A DNA stretch of 64,000 nucleotides from Sphingopyxis sp. QXT-31 (lineage in GTDB: Bacteria > Pseudomonadota > Alphaproteobacteria > Sphingomonadales > Sphingomonadaceae): NCBI RefSeq assembly GCF_001984035.1, contig NZ_CP019449.1:3658001-3722000 (forward strand). Direction: 5' to 3'. Made by a program: the position numbers and the translations under genes. The notes beneath the pieces are model-generated. The model had not been told where the DNA came from. It saw nothing but the letters and a program-made list of their open reading frames with translations, and ran no database searches. Position 1 is the stretch's first letter. Every line of letters starts with the position of its first letter. This document shows, piece after piece, positions 26,365 to 34,065 of this stretch.

Positions 26365-27060
26365 TTACGTGCCTGCATTTGCAAAAGCCGACATATAACG
26401 CTGTTCCAGCGTTGCATGCACATTCTCGGAGTATGAAGTATCAAGTTCCAAGGCTGCCTCGAAACATTCGATAGCCTTCACATCCGCCGCGACGTCGCCT
26501 TCCGCCCAAATTGACGCATGGCATAGCAAACCGATATAGTCGCCTTTGCGTCGTACAAGCGACGCGGTACCGGCCAATTTCCGCCCCGCCGATACCAGAT
26601 TGAAGCGGCCGTCGCAGTGGCTGCCGTCTACACGGCCCAGGCATGCGCGGACGCCTATCGAACATATCGACGCTGCCAGATGTTCGCAGAATATCCGGAA
26701 CCGACGGATCGCATCGTCGCCGTCCCCGCGCCACGATTGAAGATGGCTGGCGTTCAGTGTGCCGGGCCGGTGCGCCACCGTCGTTCCCCCACTCGGCCGC
26801 ACAAACACCGGCCACCCTCGGCAGGCGCTCTCCAGCGCTGCATCGGCGAAACGGGGCATAGCCGCAAAACGCCGCGTCGTGACGAGACAAGGGCGGTTCG
26901 TCCAGAGCCGCCACCCGCCCGCGCTGGCGTCACCCCCGAGCAGCGCGTCGAGGCGCACGGAATCCGCGTCGATCGCTGTCCGTCCGTCGCCGCACTCGAC
27001 CGGAACATCATCCGCTATCGCCATCGCCAGGCGCGACACGATCGTCGGCGGCATGATCAT
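26365..27060 (-). CDS. Lipoate-protein ligase-like protein
   Basis: The 231-residue product belongs to the biotin/lipoate ligase fold. The lipoate-adenylate motif reads RPSGGTTVAHRPGTLN (about residue 90), in the place of the usual RRxSGGG-H-GNLN. The catalytic lysine motif AGRKLAGTA is near residue 160. It is shorter than E. coli LplA (about 340), lacking the accessory domain. The ATG directly follows the stop of the lipoyl-domain gene, so its substrate is probably that protein. Codon use and base composition look less GC-rich than neighbours. Alternative: an octanoyl-transferase-type LipM/LipL protein. Confidence 0.75.
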   Translation of the reverse strand: MIMPPTIVSRLAMAIADDVPVECGDGRTAIDADSVRLDALLGGDASAGGWRLWTNRPCLVTTRRFAAMPRFADAALESACRGWPVFVRPSGGTTVAHRPGTLNASHLQSWRGDGDDAIRRFRIFCEHLAASICSIGVRACLGRVDGSHCDGRFNLVSAGRKLAGTASLVRRKGDYIGLLCHASIWAEGDVAADVKAIECFEAALELDTSYSENVHATLEQRYMSAFANAGT

Positions 27061-27291
27061 TCAGACGATCCGTGCCGCCACCGCCCCCGCACGCACCGGG
27101 ACCTCAGCCGCGATCAGGATTTGCAGCGTTCCGGTGGCCGACGCGATGAGTTCATAGCTCGATTTCTCCACCATGATCTCGGCGATGATCGCGCCTTCCG
27201 CGACGGCGTCGCCATCCGCATAGAGCCATGCCGAGATCGCGGCTTCATCGTCGGCGCGCCACACGCCGAATGGAATCGTCACATCGGTCAT
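27061..27291 (-). CDS. Stand-alone lipoyl-domain protein
   Basis: At 76 residues this is just one biotinyl/lipoyl domain, with no E3-binding or acyltransferase domain. The modification loop is IMVEKSSYEL and the acceptor is Lys43. The family normally carries lipoamide on a swinging arm between E1, E2 and E3 of 2-oxoacid or acetoin dehydrogenases, or in the glycine cleavage H protein. Its ATG shares a base with the E1-beta stop (TGATG) and its stop touches the ligase start. It is most likely the lipoyl carrier for the E1 encoded just before it. Confidence 0.85.
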   Translation of the reverse strand: MTDVTIPFGVWRADDEAAISAWLYADGDAVAEGAIIAEIMVEKSSYELIASATGTLQILIAAEVPVRAGAVAARIV

Positions 27292-28334
27292 CAGTTCGAA
27301 ATCCTCATCATCTGGCGCACGGCGGCCGTGACCTTGTCGGCATTGGGCAGCACGAAATGCTCCATCACCGGGGTGAAGGGCACGGGAATGTCGGGGAAAG
27401 CGATGCGCTGCGGCGGCACGAGAAGCGGGATGCTAGCTTCGCAGACGCTAGCGATGATCTCCGCGCCGACGCCGTAGCTCAGATAATCATCGTCGACGAC
27501 AAGCAGCCGCCCGGTCCGGCGCACCGATGCGCGCACCGTTTCGCGGTCGAGCGGCGCGATGCTGATCAGATCGATGACCTCGACCGAAACATCCTCGTTG
27601 GCGAGCCGCCCGGCGGCGTCGAGCGCCTGATGAACCGAAAGACCCAGACTCACGACCGTAATATCTTCGCCCTCGCGCACGCATTTCGCTTTGCCGAGCG
27701 GGACGACATAATCTCCCTCGGGCGCATCGGTGATCGAACGCTGCACGGTCCCGAGCCAGCCCATGCCCTGCAGAGCCTTGTGATACATGAAGATCACCGG
27801 GTTGGGATCGCGGATCGCCGCCAGCATCAGGCCCTTCGCGTCGTGCGCGTTCGAGGGAATGACAACCTTCAGCCCCGGCAGATGGCCGAAGGTCGCGTAG
27901 AGCGCCTGGCTGTGCTGACCGGCGTCGCCATAGCCGCCGCCGACGCTGGTCATCAGCACCATCGGACACGTCACCTGTCCGCCCGAAAAATAGCTCTGCT
28001 TGGCCGCGAGATTATAGATCGCGTCCATGCACACGCCGAAGAAATCGACGAACATCAGCTCGACCACGGGGCGCATTCCCGCAGCCGCGAGGCCCACCGC
28101 GGCGCCGATAAAGGCGGTCTCGGAGATCGGCGTATCGCGGACGCGTTCGGGGCCGAAACGGTCGAGCAGCCCGGTTGTCGTGCCGAAGACGCCGCCGAGC
28201 TTTGCAATGTCCTCGCCCATGACGAGGACATCGGGATCGCGCTCCATTTCCTGCCCGATCGCTTCGGCGATCGCGCGGGCGATGGTCAGGCGGCGAGCCG
28301 GCCTAACGGCCGTTGCGGTGTCAGGCGAAGACAT
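27291..28334 (-). CDS. 2-oxoacid/acetoin dehydrogenase E1 beta subunit
   Basis: The 347-residue product is a transketolase-type beta subunit that, with E1-alpha, forms the thiamine diphosphate site. Family signatures include MGEDIAKLGGVFGTT near residue 40, DTPISETAFIGAAVGLA near 65, QHSQALYATFGHLPGLKVVIPS near 130, and a C-terminal PFTPVMEHFVLPNADKV. It resembles acetoin dehydrogenase and branched-chain E1-beta. I chose the ATG at 28334; it overlaps the end of E1-alpha by 14 bases. The complex should sit in the cytoplasm. Confidence 0.88.
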   Translation of the reverse strand: MSSPDTATAVRPARRLTIARAIAEAIGQEMERDPDVLVMGEDIAKLGGVFGTTTGLLDRFGPERVRDTPISETAFIGAAVGLAAAGMRPVVELMFVDFFGVCMDAIYNLAAKQSYFSGGQVTCPMVLMTSVGGGYGDAGQHSQALYATFGHLPGLKVVIPSNAHDAKGLMLAAIRDPNPVIFMYHKALQGMGWLGTVQRSITDAPEGDYVVPLGKAKCVREGEDITVVSLGLSVHQALDAAGRLANEDVSVEVIDLISIAPLDRETVRASVRRTGRLLVVDDDYLSYGVGAEIIASVCEASIPLLVPPQRIAFPDIPVPFTPVMEHFVLPNADKVTAAVRQMMRISN

Positions 28335-29310
28335 GGGCAAAAGCCTCTTCTGGATCGGGATAAGCCGCGGCGCGTGCGAAGGCGAAGGCGGCATCGACGG
28401 CCGCCCGCGCGTCGGTCTCGGCGCGGTCGAGGTCGGCCGCCTCGAAACCGTCGGTGAGCAGGCGCGCGCGATAGGCCGGAATGGGATCGCTCGCCTTCAA
28501 CCGCTGGACCTCCCCCTCAGGCCGATACCCTTCCGCGTCGCCCATAAAATGTCCCTCGAGCCGGCAGGTCTCGATCTCGATCAGCGATGGGCCCTCGCCG
28601 CGCCGCGCGCGAGCGATCGCCGCTCCGGCAATGGCATGGACCGCGTCGGCGTCGTTGCCGGCAACGAAATGGCCGGGCATCGCATAGGCCGCCGCGCGAT
28701 CGGCGTTGCGCTCGACCGCCGTGCAGTCGCGCTTGGAGACGGAGATGCCATAGGCATTGTCCTCGATCACGAAAACCGCCGGCACCTTCCACACCGATGC
28801 GAGATTGAGCGCCTCGTGAAAGGCCCCCTGGTTCGCAGCGCCCTCGCCGAGAAAGGCGATCGCGACAGTATCGTCACCGCGCAGCTTGCTCGCCAGCGCC
28901 GCGCCGACCGCTGGCCCCAAACCCTGCGCAATGATGCCCGAACAGGCGAAATTCACCCGAGCGTCGAACAAATGCATATGGCCGCCGCGGCCGCCCGACA
29001 GCCCGCTCGCCTTGCCGAAAATCTCCGCCGCCATGGCGCCCAGATCGACCCCCTTGGCGATCGCGACATGGTGCGGGCGGTGCGTCGCGGTGACCGTATC
29101 GCCGGGCCGAAGATGCGCGCAGACTCCCACGGCGCAGGGTTCCTGCCCGTCGGACAGATGCATCTCGCCCGGGAGAGGCCCCTTCGCCATGTTGAACACC
29201 GGGCTTTTGCCTTCGAAATAGGCGGGCTTGATCAGTGCCTCGAAATGGCGGCTCTTGACCATCGTGGCGTACATCCACAGCCGGTCGCTGGCGTTGCTCG
29301 CGCCGCTCAT
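28321..29310 (-). CDS. 2-oxoacid/acetoin dehydrogenase E1 alpha subunit
   Basis: The 329-residue product has the thiamine-diphosphate motif FLGEGAANQGAFHEALN through VIEDNAYG (GEG in place of GDG) around residues 148-180. Upstream are THRPHHVAIAKGVDLGAM and GGRGGHMHLFD, which match the acetoin dehydrogenase AcoA pattern more than pyruvate dehydrogenase E1. The likely reaction is C-C cleavage or decarboxylation with transfer of the acyl unit to lipoamide. The ATG at 29310 overlaps the SDR stop by ATGA. Substrate is inferred only. Confidence 0.87.
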   Translation of the reverse strand: MSGASNASDRLWMYATMVKSRHFEALIKPAYFEGKSPVFNMAKGPLPGEMHLSDGQEPCAVGVCAHLRPGDTVTATHRPHHVAIAKGVDLGAMAAEIFGKASGLSGGRGGHMHLFDARVNFACSGIIAQGLGPAVGAALASKLRGDDTVAIAFLGEGAANQGAFHEALNLASVWKVPAVFVIEDNAYGISVSKRDCTAVERNADRAAAYAMPGHFVAGNDADAVHAIAGAAIARARRGEGPSLIEIETCRLEGHFMGDAEGYRPEGEVQRLKASDPIPAYRARLLTDGFEAADLDRAETDARAAVDAAFAFARAAAYPDPEEAFAHVFA

Positions 29311-30080
29311 CGCGCGACCCATCCGCCATCGATGACCAGTTCGATCCCGGTCACGAAACGCGCTTCGTCGCTGCCAAGATAAACCGCGCCCATCCCGATA
29401 TCCTCGGGACTTCCCACCGCGTTGAGCGGGCACAGCGAAGCGACCGCGGCCCACGGATCGTCGGCGGGGATCGACCCTTCGCGCACCCAGCCCTCGACCG
29501 CCATTTCGAGCATCGGGGTACGGATGCAGCCGGGGTGGATCGAATTGCAACGGATCGGCAGTGCATGGGACGCCCACTCGATCGCGAGGCTCTTGGTCAT
29601 ATGGCGCACTGCGCCTTTCGACGTATTATAAGCGAGCTGGTCGGGATAACCGACGAGCCCCGCAATCGACGAGATGTTGACGACGCTGGCCGCACCACTC
29701 GCGGCGAGCAGTGGCTGCATCGTCCGGCAGCCGAGGAACAGTCCGTCGACATTTACCGCCATCAGCCCGCGCCAGTCGGCAAGGCTATGCTCGGTCATCG
29801 GCTTGACCAGTTCAACGCCGGCATTGTTGACCAGGATCGAAAGGCTGCCGTGCGATGCAGCGATATGCCCGGCCGCGGCGGCCCAGTCGTCTTCGCTCGT
29901 CACGTCGAGCGCCAGCGCCTCGACGCCGATCTCGTCCGCCAACGTCTCGCAGCCCGCAACATTGCGGTCTGCTGCGACGACGCGCGCGCCTTCGGCCGCC
30001 ATCGCCCGCGCGATCCCCGCCCCAATGCCTTGTGCTGCGCCCGTGACCAGCGCGACCTTGCCTGCGAGCCTGCCCGCCAT
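29307..30080 (-). CDS. Short-chain dehydrogenase/reductase
   Basis: The 257-residue product is a classical SDR: TGAAQGIGAG cofactor motif at residue ~14, NNAG at ~86, the catalytic Ser in NISSIAG and YNTSK at ~150. Asp in AADRN after beta-2 points to NAD(H). It is the first gene of the E1/lipoyl operon, so it probably oxidises an alcohol to the keto or hydroxyketone substrate of E1, as butanediol/acetoin dehydrogenases do in acetoin operons. Substrate is not shown by the sequence. Confidence 0.9.
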   Translation of the reverse strand: MAGRLAGKVALVTGAAQGIGAGIARAMAAEGARVVAADRNVAGCETLADEIGVEALALDVTSEDDWAAAAGHIAASHGSLSILVNNAGVELVKPMTEHSLADWRGLMAVNVDGLFLGCRTMQPLLAASGAASVVNISSIAGLVGYPDQLAYNTSKGAVRHMTKSLAIEWASHALPIRCNSIHPGCIRTPMLEMAVEGWVREGSIPADDPWAAVASLCPLNAVGSPEDIGMGAVYLGSDEARFVTGIELVIDGGWVAR

Positions 30081-30150
30081 ATCCGTCTCCCATCGTCTTT
30101 GGTCCGGACTAGGAGAGCGGACGCCTCGTGACTTGCATCAGAAAGGCGGC

Positions 30151-31146
30151 TTATTTGGGCAGGAAGGAACTCGCAGCTTCTCCGTCCCGGCTCTCGGCCG
30201 CCGCCCGGCGAAAGGTGCGCGGCGAGAGTCCGAAAGCATCGCGAAATGCATGGCTGAAATGCGAGGCATCGGCGAAGCCGTGCCGCATCGCGATCTCGGT
30301 GATCGAGTAGGAAGCCATCGACCGGCTCGACAGGTCGCTCCGTGCCGCGAGCAGACGGCGTTCGCGGATCCAGGTGCCGACGGTGACGTCGAACTCCTCG
30401 AACAGGCGGTGGAGATAGCGCGGGCTGAACCGGAAGGCCGCCGCGATGCTCGCTGCGGACAATCCGGGGTCGCCGAGATGCGCCACGATATGATCTTGGA
30501 CCCGGCCGAGCAGTGCGCGGCGAAAATTGGTGCCGCCGAGCTTCTCGGTGTCGGGGCGAAACGCCGCCGCGACCAGTTCGACCGTTGCGCGCAGCACCGC
30601 GGTCCGGTCGCGTGGATCGACGGTTTCGACCGTGCGGTGGATTTGCCGCAGGTGCGACAGCAGAATTGCGCCCAGTCCCGCGCTGCCGTCGACGGTGAGC
30701 CCGCACATATCCTCGATCCCCGGCACGATCGTCTTCGCCATCTGGTGCGGGATCATGATCGACAGCTGGTGCAACTGCTCGCTGTTCTGGAACATAGCGG
30801 GACGCGTGCTGTCCCACACCGCGATCGTGTCGCGCCGCACCACGGATTCATTGCGCCCCTGCCGCAGCAGGCAATTCCCCTCCTCGAAATGGAGCAGGCA
30901 GAAATAATCCTCGGTTCCGCGCTTCACATCGTCCATCGTGCGGTAGCCGGTGACGGGGTCGCACACGATGTCGGTAAAAACGAAATCGTCGATGGCGCGC
31001 CGGCGCACCTGCGCGTCGTATCGCTCGCCATTGCCCTTGCTCAGCCCCCAGTGGAAATGCGTCCGGTCGAACACTTCCTGGAATCCCGGCAATTGCCGTG
31101 GCGGCGGCAAATGCGCCGATGTCCATTGTTCCTCGGTCAGAAGCAT
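30151..31146 (-). CDS. AraC-family transcriptional regulator
   Basis: The 331-residue product has an N-terminal sensor part of the AraC_binding_2 type and a C-terminal double helix-turn-helix (FSPRYLHRLFEEFDVTVG near 235 and ITEIAMRHGFADASHFSHAF near 285, then FGLSPRTFRR). The start is the ATG at 31146 after GGAGAG. It is transcribed away from the TBDR at 31423 and 70 bases before the SDR, so it is placed to control both arms of the catabolic cluster. The divergent 276-bp region (31147-31422) is the probable control region. Confidence 0.88.
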   Translation of the reverse strand: MLLTEEQWTSAHLPPPRQLPGFQEVFDRTHFHWGLSKGNGERYDAQVRRRAIDDFVFTDIVCDPVTGYRTMDDVKRGTEDYFCLLHFEEGNCLLRQGRNESVVRRDTIAVWDSTRPAMFQNSEQLHQLSIMIPHQMAKTIVPGIEDMCGLTVDGSAGLGAILLSHLRQIHRTVETVDPRDRTAVLRATVELVAAAFRPDTEKLGGTNFRRALLGRVQDHIVAHLGDPGLSAASIAAAFRFSPRYLHRLFEEFDVTVGTWIRERRLLAARSDLSSRSMASYSITEIAMRHGFADASHFSHAFRDAFGLSPRTFRRAAAESRDGEAASSFLPK

Positions 31147-31422
31147 TGGCCTGCCCTCTCTCCAACGCGGCAAGCTATGCCTTTTGGCGTGGCGATGCAA
31201 TCGAGGGGGCGGCCGGGTTCACGCTGACACAAATATGGCTACGCGATGAGACAATTGCCGCCACAAAAGCACGGCCTTCCGTGCGCTTTGCGCCGCACGC
31301 AGTTCCCGCTCAACCAAATTTTGCACCGCTCAGGCACATGCGCCAAGCATCAGCACCGGCCTAGAAGACGAGAACAGCAGGACGCCCAAACAAAGGGCGC
31401 CGATATCCTGGGAGGGGACATC

Positions 31423-33645
31423 ATGAAAAGCCAGTTCCGAACTTCGCTACTGACCGCCGCCACCGTTTCCGCACTTGCTTTGGCCGCGCCGGCGTTTGCG
31501 CAGGACAGCGCCGAGGGCGACCCGCCGACCGGCGGCGTCGGCGAAATCGTCGTCACGGCGCAGAAGCGCGCGCAGAATCTACAGGACGTCCCGATCTCGG
31601 TCAGCGCGTTCGACGACACCGCGATCCGGGAAGCGGGCTTTACGAACAGCCTGTCGATCGGCGACCAGGTTCCGAACCTTGAGATCAAGACGTTCGGCGG
31701 CGTCCCCAACATCTTCATCCGCGGCGTCGGCAACAATGATTTCAACGCCTCATCGATCGGTCCGATCAGCATCTACCGCGACGATGTGGTTGTCGCCTCG
31801 ACCGGTAGCCAGATCTTCTCGCTGTTCGACCTCGAACGGATCGAGGTGGTGCGCGGCCCGCAAGGCACCCTCTTCGGCAAGAACACGACCGGCGGCGCGA
31901 TCCAGTTCTTCTCGAAGCTTCCCGATGGCGAATTCGAAGGCAATGCCCGCTTCGGCTATGGCCGTTTCGACCTGTTCGAAGGCGAGGCGGCGGTCAGCCT
32001 GCCGCTGGCCGATACGCTTTCGCTGCGCGTCGCGGGAATCGTCCGCCGCCGCGACGGCGAAAAGGTCAACCTGTTCACCGGCGACCGCGCGATCGATGTC
32101 GACGAAGCCGCCGCCCGCGCGATCCTGCGCTGGCAGCCGTCGGGTGACACCGACGTCCGCTTGTCGGTCGGCGGCGGCCGCGACCGCAGCGATTATCTTG
32201 AAAACAAGCCGGTCGGGACGATCAGCGGCGCCGACCTGTTCGGCTATTCCGACCCCTTCCCCGACAATCCCAATTTGCTCAACTTCAACGGCCAGTCGCG
32301 CAATCACAGCGACAATGTCTTCGTCAATCTCAACATCGCCCAGAGCTTCGGCGACTTCACCTTCAAGTCGATCAGCGGCTACGACAAGAGCGATGTCGAC
32401 AACCGCGTCGATGTCGATGGCGGCACCAAGCGCGTCGATGAAATCACCTTCCTGACCGACGCGAAACAGCTGACCCAGGAGTTTCAGATCGCCTATGATA
32501 ACGGCCCGCTCAACGCGATCGCGGGCCTTTACTATTTTCAGGAGAATCTCGACGCCGACAGCAATGCCGATCTGCTCGGCGAATTGACTTTTGCGCAGGG
32601 TGCGCTGCCGCTGATCACGCGCGCGACACGCAAGAACCGCGCTTATGCGATCTTCGGGCAGGCGACCTATGCGGTGATGCCGACGCTGCGATTGACCGTC
32701 GGGGGGCGTTACACGATCGACAAGGTGCGCGCGACGCACCGCGCCGATCTGGTTCCCGGTTTCTTCGATGCCGACATTCCCGACGGCGCACCGGTGCCGC
32801 TGGTGCCCTTCGCGGCACTGCGCGATACCTTCAAATCCTTCACGTGGCGGATCGCAGCCGACTTCGACGTGACCGACGACATACTGGCCTATGCCAGCAT
32901 CGACCGCGGCTTCAAGGCGGGCGGCTTCAACATCGGCATCATCACCAGCATCGCCGAGCGGACGCAGGTCGATCCCGAATATCTGACCTCTTATGAAATC
33001 GGGCTAAAGAGCACCTTGTTCGATCGCCGCCTGCGGTTGAACCTCTCGGCCTTCTACTACGACTATACCGATCTGCAGGTGCTGTCGGTGAACCGGCAGG
33101 CGGGGAGCGCGGTGCCGACGCTGGGGCTCGACAATGCCGCCGACGCCACGATCAAGGGGATCGAGGTCGAGGCGACAGCCGTGCCGACGGACTGGCTCGA
33201 CATGGGACTCAACCTCGGCATCCTCGATGCCAAGTACAAGAATTACCTGTCGGGTGCGATCGATCCCGTGACCGGCGATCCGCGCGACTTTTCGGGCAAC
33301 CGCATGCCCGGTGCACCGAAATTCACGCTGTCGACCTTTGCACAGGTCACCGTGCCGGTGGGCAGGTTCGAGACGCGCTGGCGTGCCGAGTACAACTACA
33401 CCGGCAAGAAATATTACAACAATGCGCAGGACGAGCTGATCAGCTCGGGCGAAGGCTATGGCCTGCTCAATCTGCGCGTCGCCTTCGCCGATCCCGACCA
33501 GGGATGGGAACTCGCCGCCTGGGCGAAGAACGTCACCGGAAAGGCCTATATCGTCGATGCGACCGACACGAGCGGCTTCGGTTTCGTGCCCCGCTATTAT
33601 GGCGAGCGCGCGACCTATGGCGCCGAATTTTCCGTCCGCTTCTGA
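31423..33645 (+). CDS. TonB-dependent outer-membrane receptor
   Basis: The 740-residue product has a signal peptide ending APAFAQ, a TonB box-like segment EIVVTAQKRAQNLQDVPISV, a plug domain with IFIRGVGNNDF and LERIEVVRGPQGTLFGKNTTGG, and a beta barrel ending in Phe (AEFSVRF). The sequence style (AQKRxQNLQDVPISV) is that of sphingomonad receptors for hydrophobic or aromatic compounds. ATG follows GGAGGGG. It begins the plus-strand arm with the cupin and acyl-CoA synthetase; it likely imports the substrate of the pathway. Confidence 0.93.
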   Translation: MKSQFRTSLLTAATVSALALAAPAFAQDSAEGDPPTGGVGEIVVTAQKRAQNLQDVPISVSAFDDTAIREAGFTNSLSIGDQVPNLEIKTFGGVPNIFIRGVGNNDFNASSIGPISIYRDDVVVASTGSQIFSLFDLERIEVVRGPQGTLFGKNTTGGAIQFFSKLPDGEFEGNARFGYGRFDLFEGEAAVSLPLADTLSLRVAGIVRRRDGEKVNLFTGDRAIDVDEAAARAILRWQPSGDTDVRLSVGGGRDRSDYLENKPVGTISGADLFGYSDPFPDNPNLLNFNGQSRNHSDNVFVNLNIAQSFGDFTFKSISGYDKSDVDNRVDVDGGTKRVDEITFLTDAKQLTQEFQIAYDNGPLNAIAGLYYFQENLDADSNADLLGELTFAQGALPLITRATRKNRAYAIFGQATYAVMPTLRLTVGGRYTIDKVRATHRADLVPGFFDADIPDGAPVPLVPFAALRDTFKSFTWRIAADFDVTDDILAYASIDRGFKAGGFNIGIITSIAERTQVDPEYLTSYEIGLKSTLFDRRLRLNLSAFYYDYTDLQVLSVNRQAGSAVPTLGLDNAADATIKGIEVEATAVPTDWLDMGLNLGILDAKYKNYLSGAIDPVTGDPRDFSGNRMPGAPKFTLSTFAQVTVPVGRFETRWRAEYNYTGKKYYNNAQDELISSGEGYGLLNLRVAFADPDQGWELAAWAKNVTGKAYIVDATDTSGFGFVPRYYGERATYGAEFSVRF

Positions 33646-33668
33646 CCCTCTCAAACGAGTATTTCAAC

Positions 33669-34061
33669 ATGATGGATGAACATCTGACGCCTCCCGCCGC
33701 CATGAAATGGGCAACGATCGCCGACGGGATCGAGTTTGCATTGCTCTATTCGAGCGCCGAGACGGGCCGCTGGACCGTGTTGTTTCGCGCCCAGCCCGGC
33801 AGCTTCTTCGGACCGCACCGCCACCTCGGTGCCGGGGAATATTATGTGACGAAAGGCCGGATGACGTACCGCATGGGCGAAGCGGGCCCCGGCACCTATG
33901 GTTATGAGCCGCTCGACGTGGTGCACGATCACACCGCATTTCCCGAATATACCGAACTGCTTTTCACCAACTATGGCCCGATTGCCTTTCTGGACGAAGC
34001 GGGCGAGATATCGTCGATCCTCGACCACAAGTTGCTGGAGGATCTTTCAGCGGCTGTATGA
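33669..34061 (+). CDS. Cupin protein, dihydroxyacetophenone dioxygenase-like
   Basis: The 130-residue single-domain cupin has the metal-site pattern HRHLGAGEYYVTKGRMTYR (about residues 49-67) and a later HDH in VVHDHTAF. This resembles ChrR-type cupins, including 2,4'-dihydroxyacetophenone dioxygenase and acetylacetone-cleaving enzyme, which split a C-C bond beside a carbonyl. It is 23 bases after the TBDR and four bases before the acyl-CoA synthetase. A C-C cleaving role would suit the alpha-hydroxyketone theme of the cluster, but a binding or isomerase role is possible. Confidence 0.75.
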   Translation: MMDEHLTPPAAMKWATIADGIEFALLYSSAETGRWTVLFRAQPGSFFGPHRHLGAGEYYVTKGRMTYRMGEAGPGTYGYEPLDVVHDHTAFPEYTELLFTNYGPIAFLDEAGEISSILDHKLLEDLSAAV

Positions 34062-34065
34062 GACG

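Noticed and set aside
31269..31284. GCACGG-CCTT-CCGTGC stem in the AraC/TBDR control region as an operator.
   Set aside because: Six-bp arms are expected by chance in GC-rich DNA and no second copy was found.
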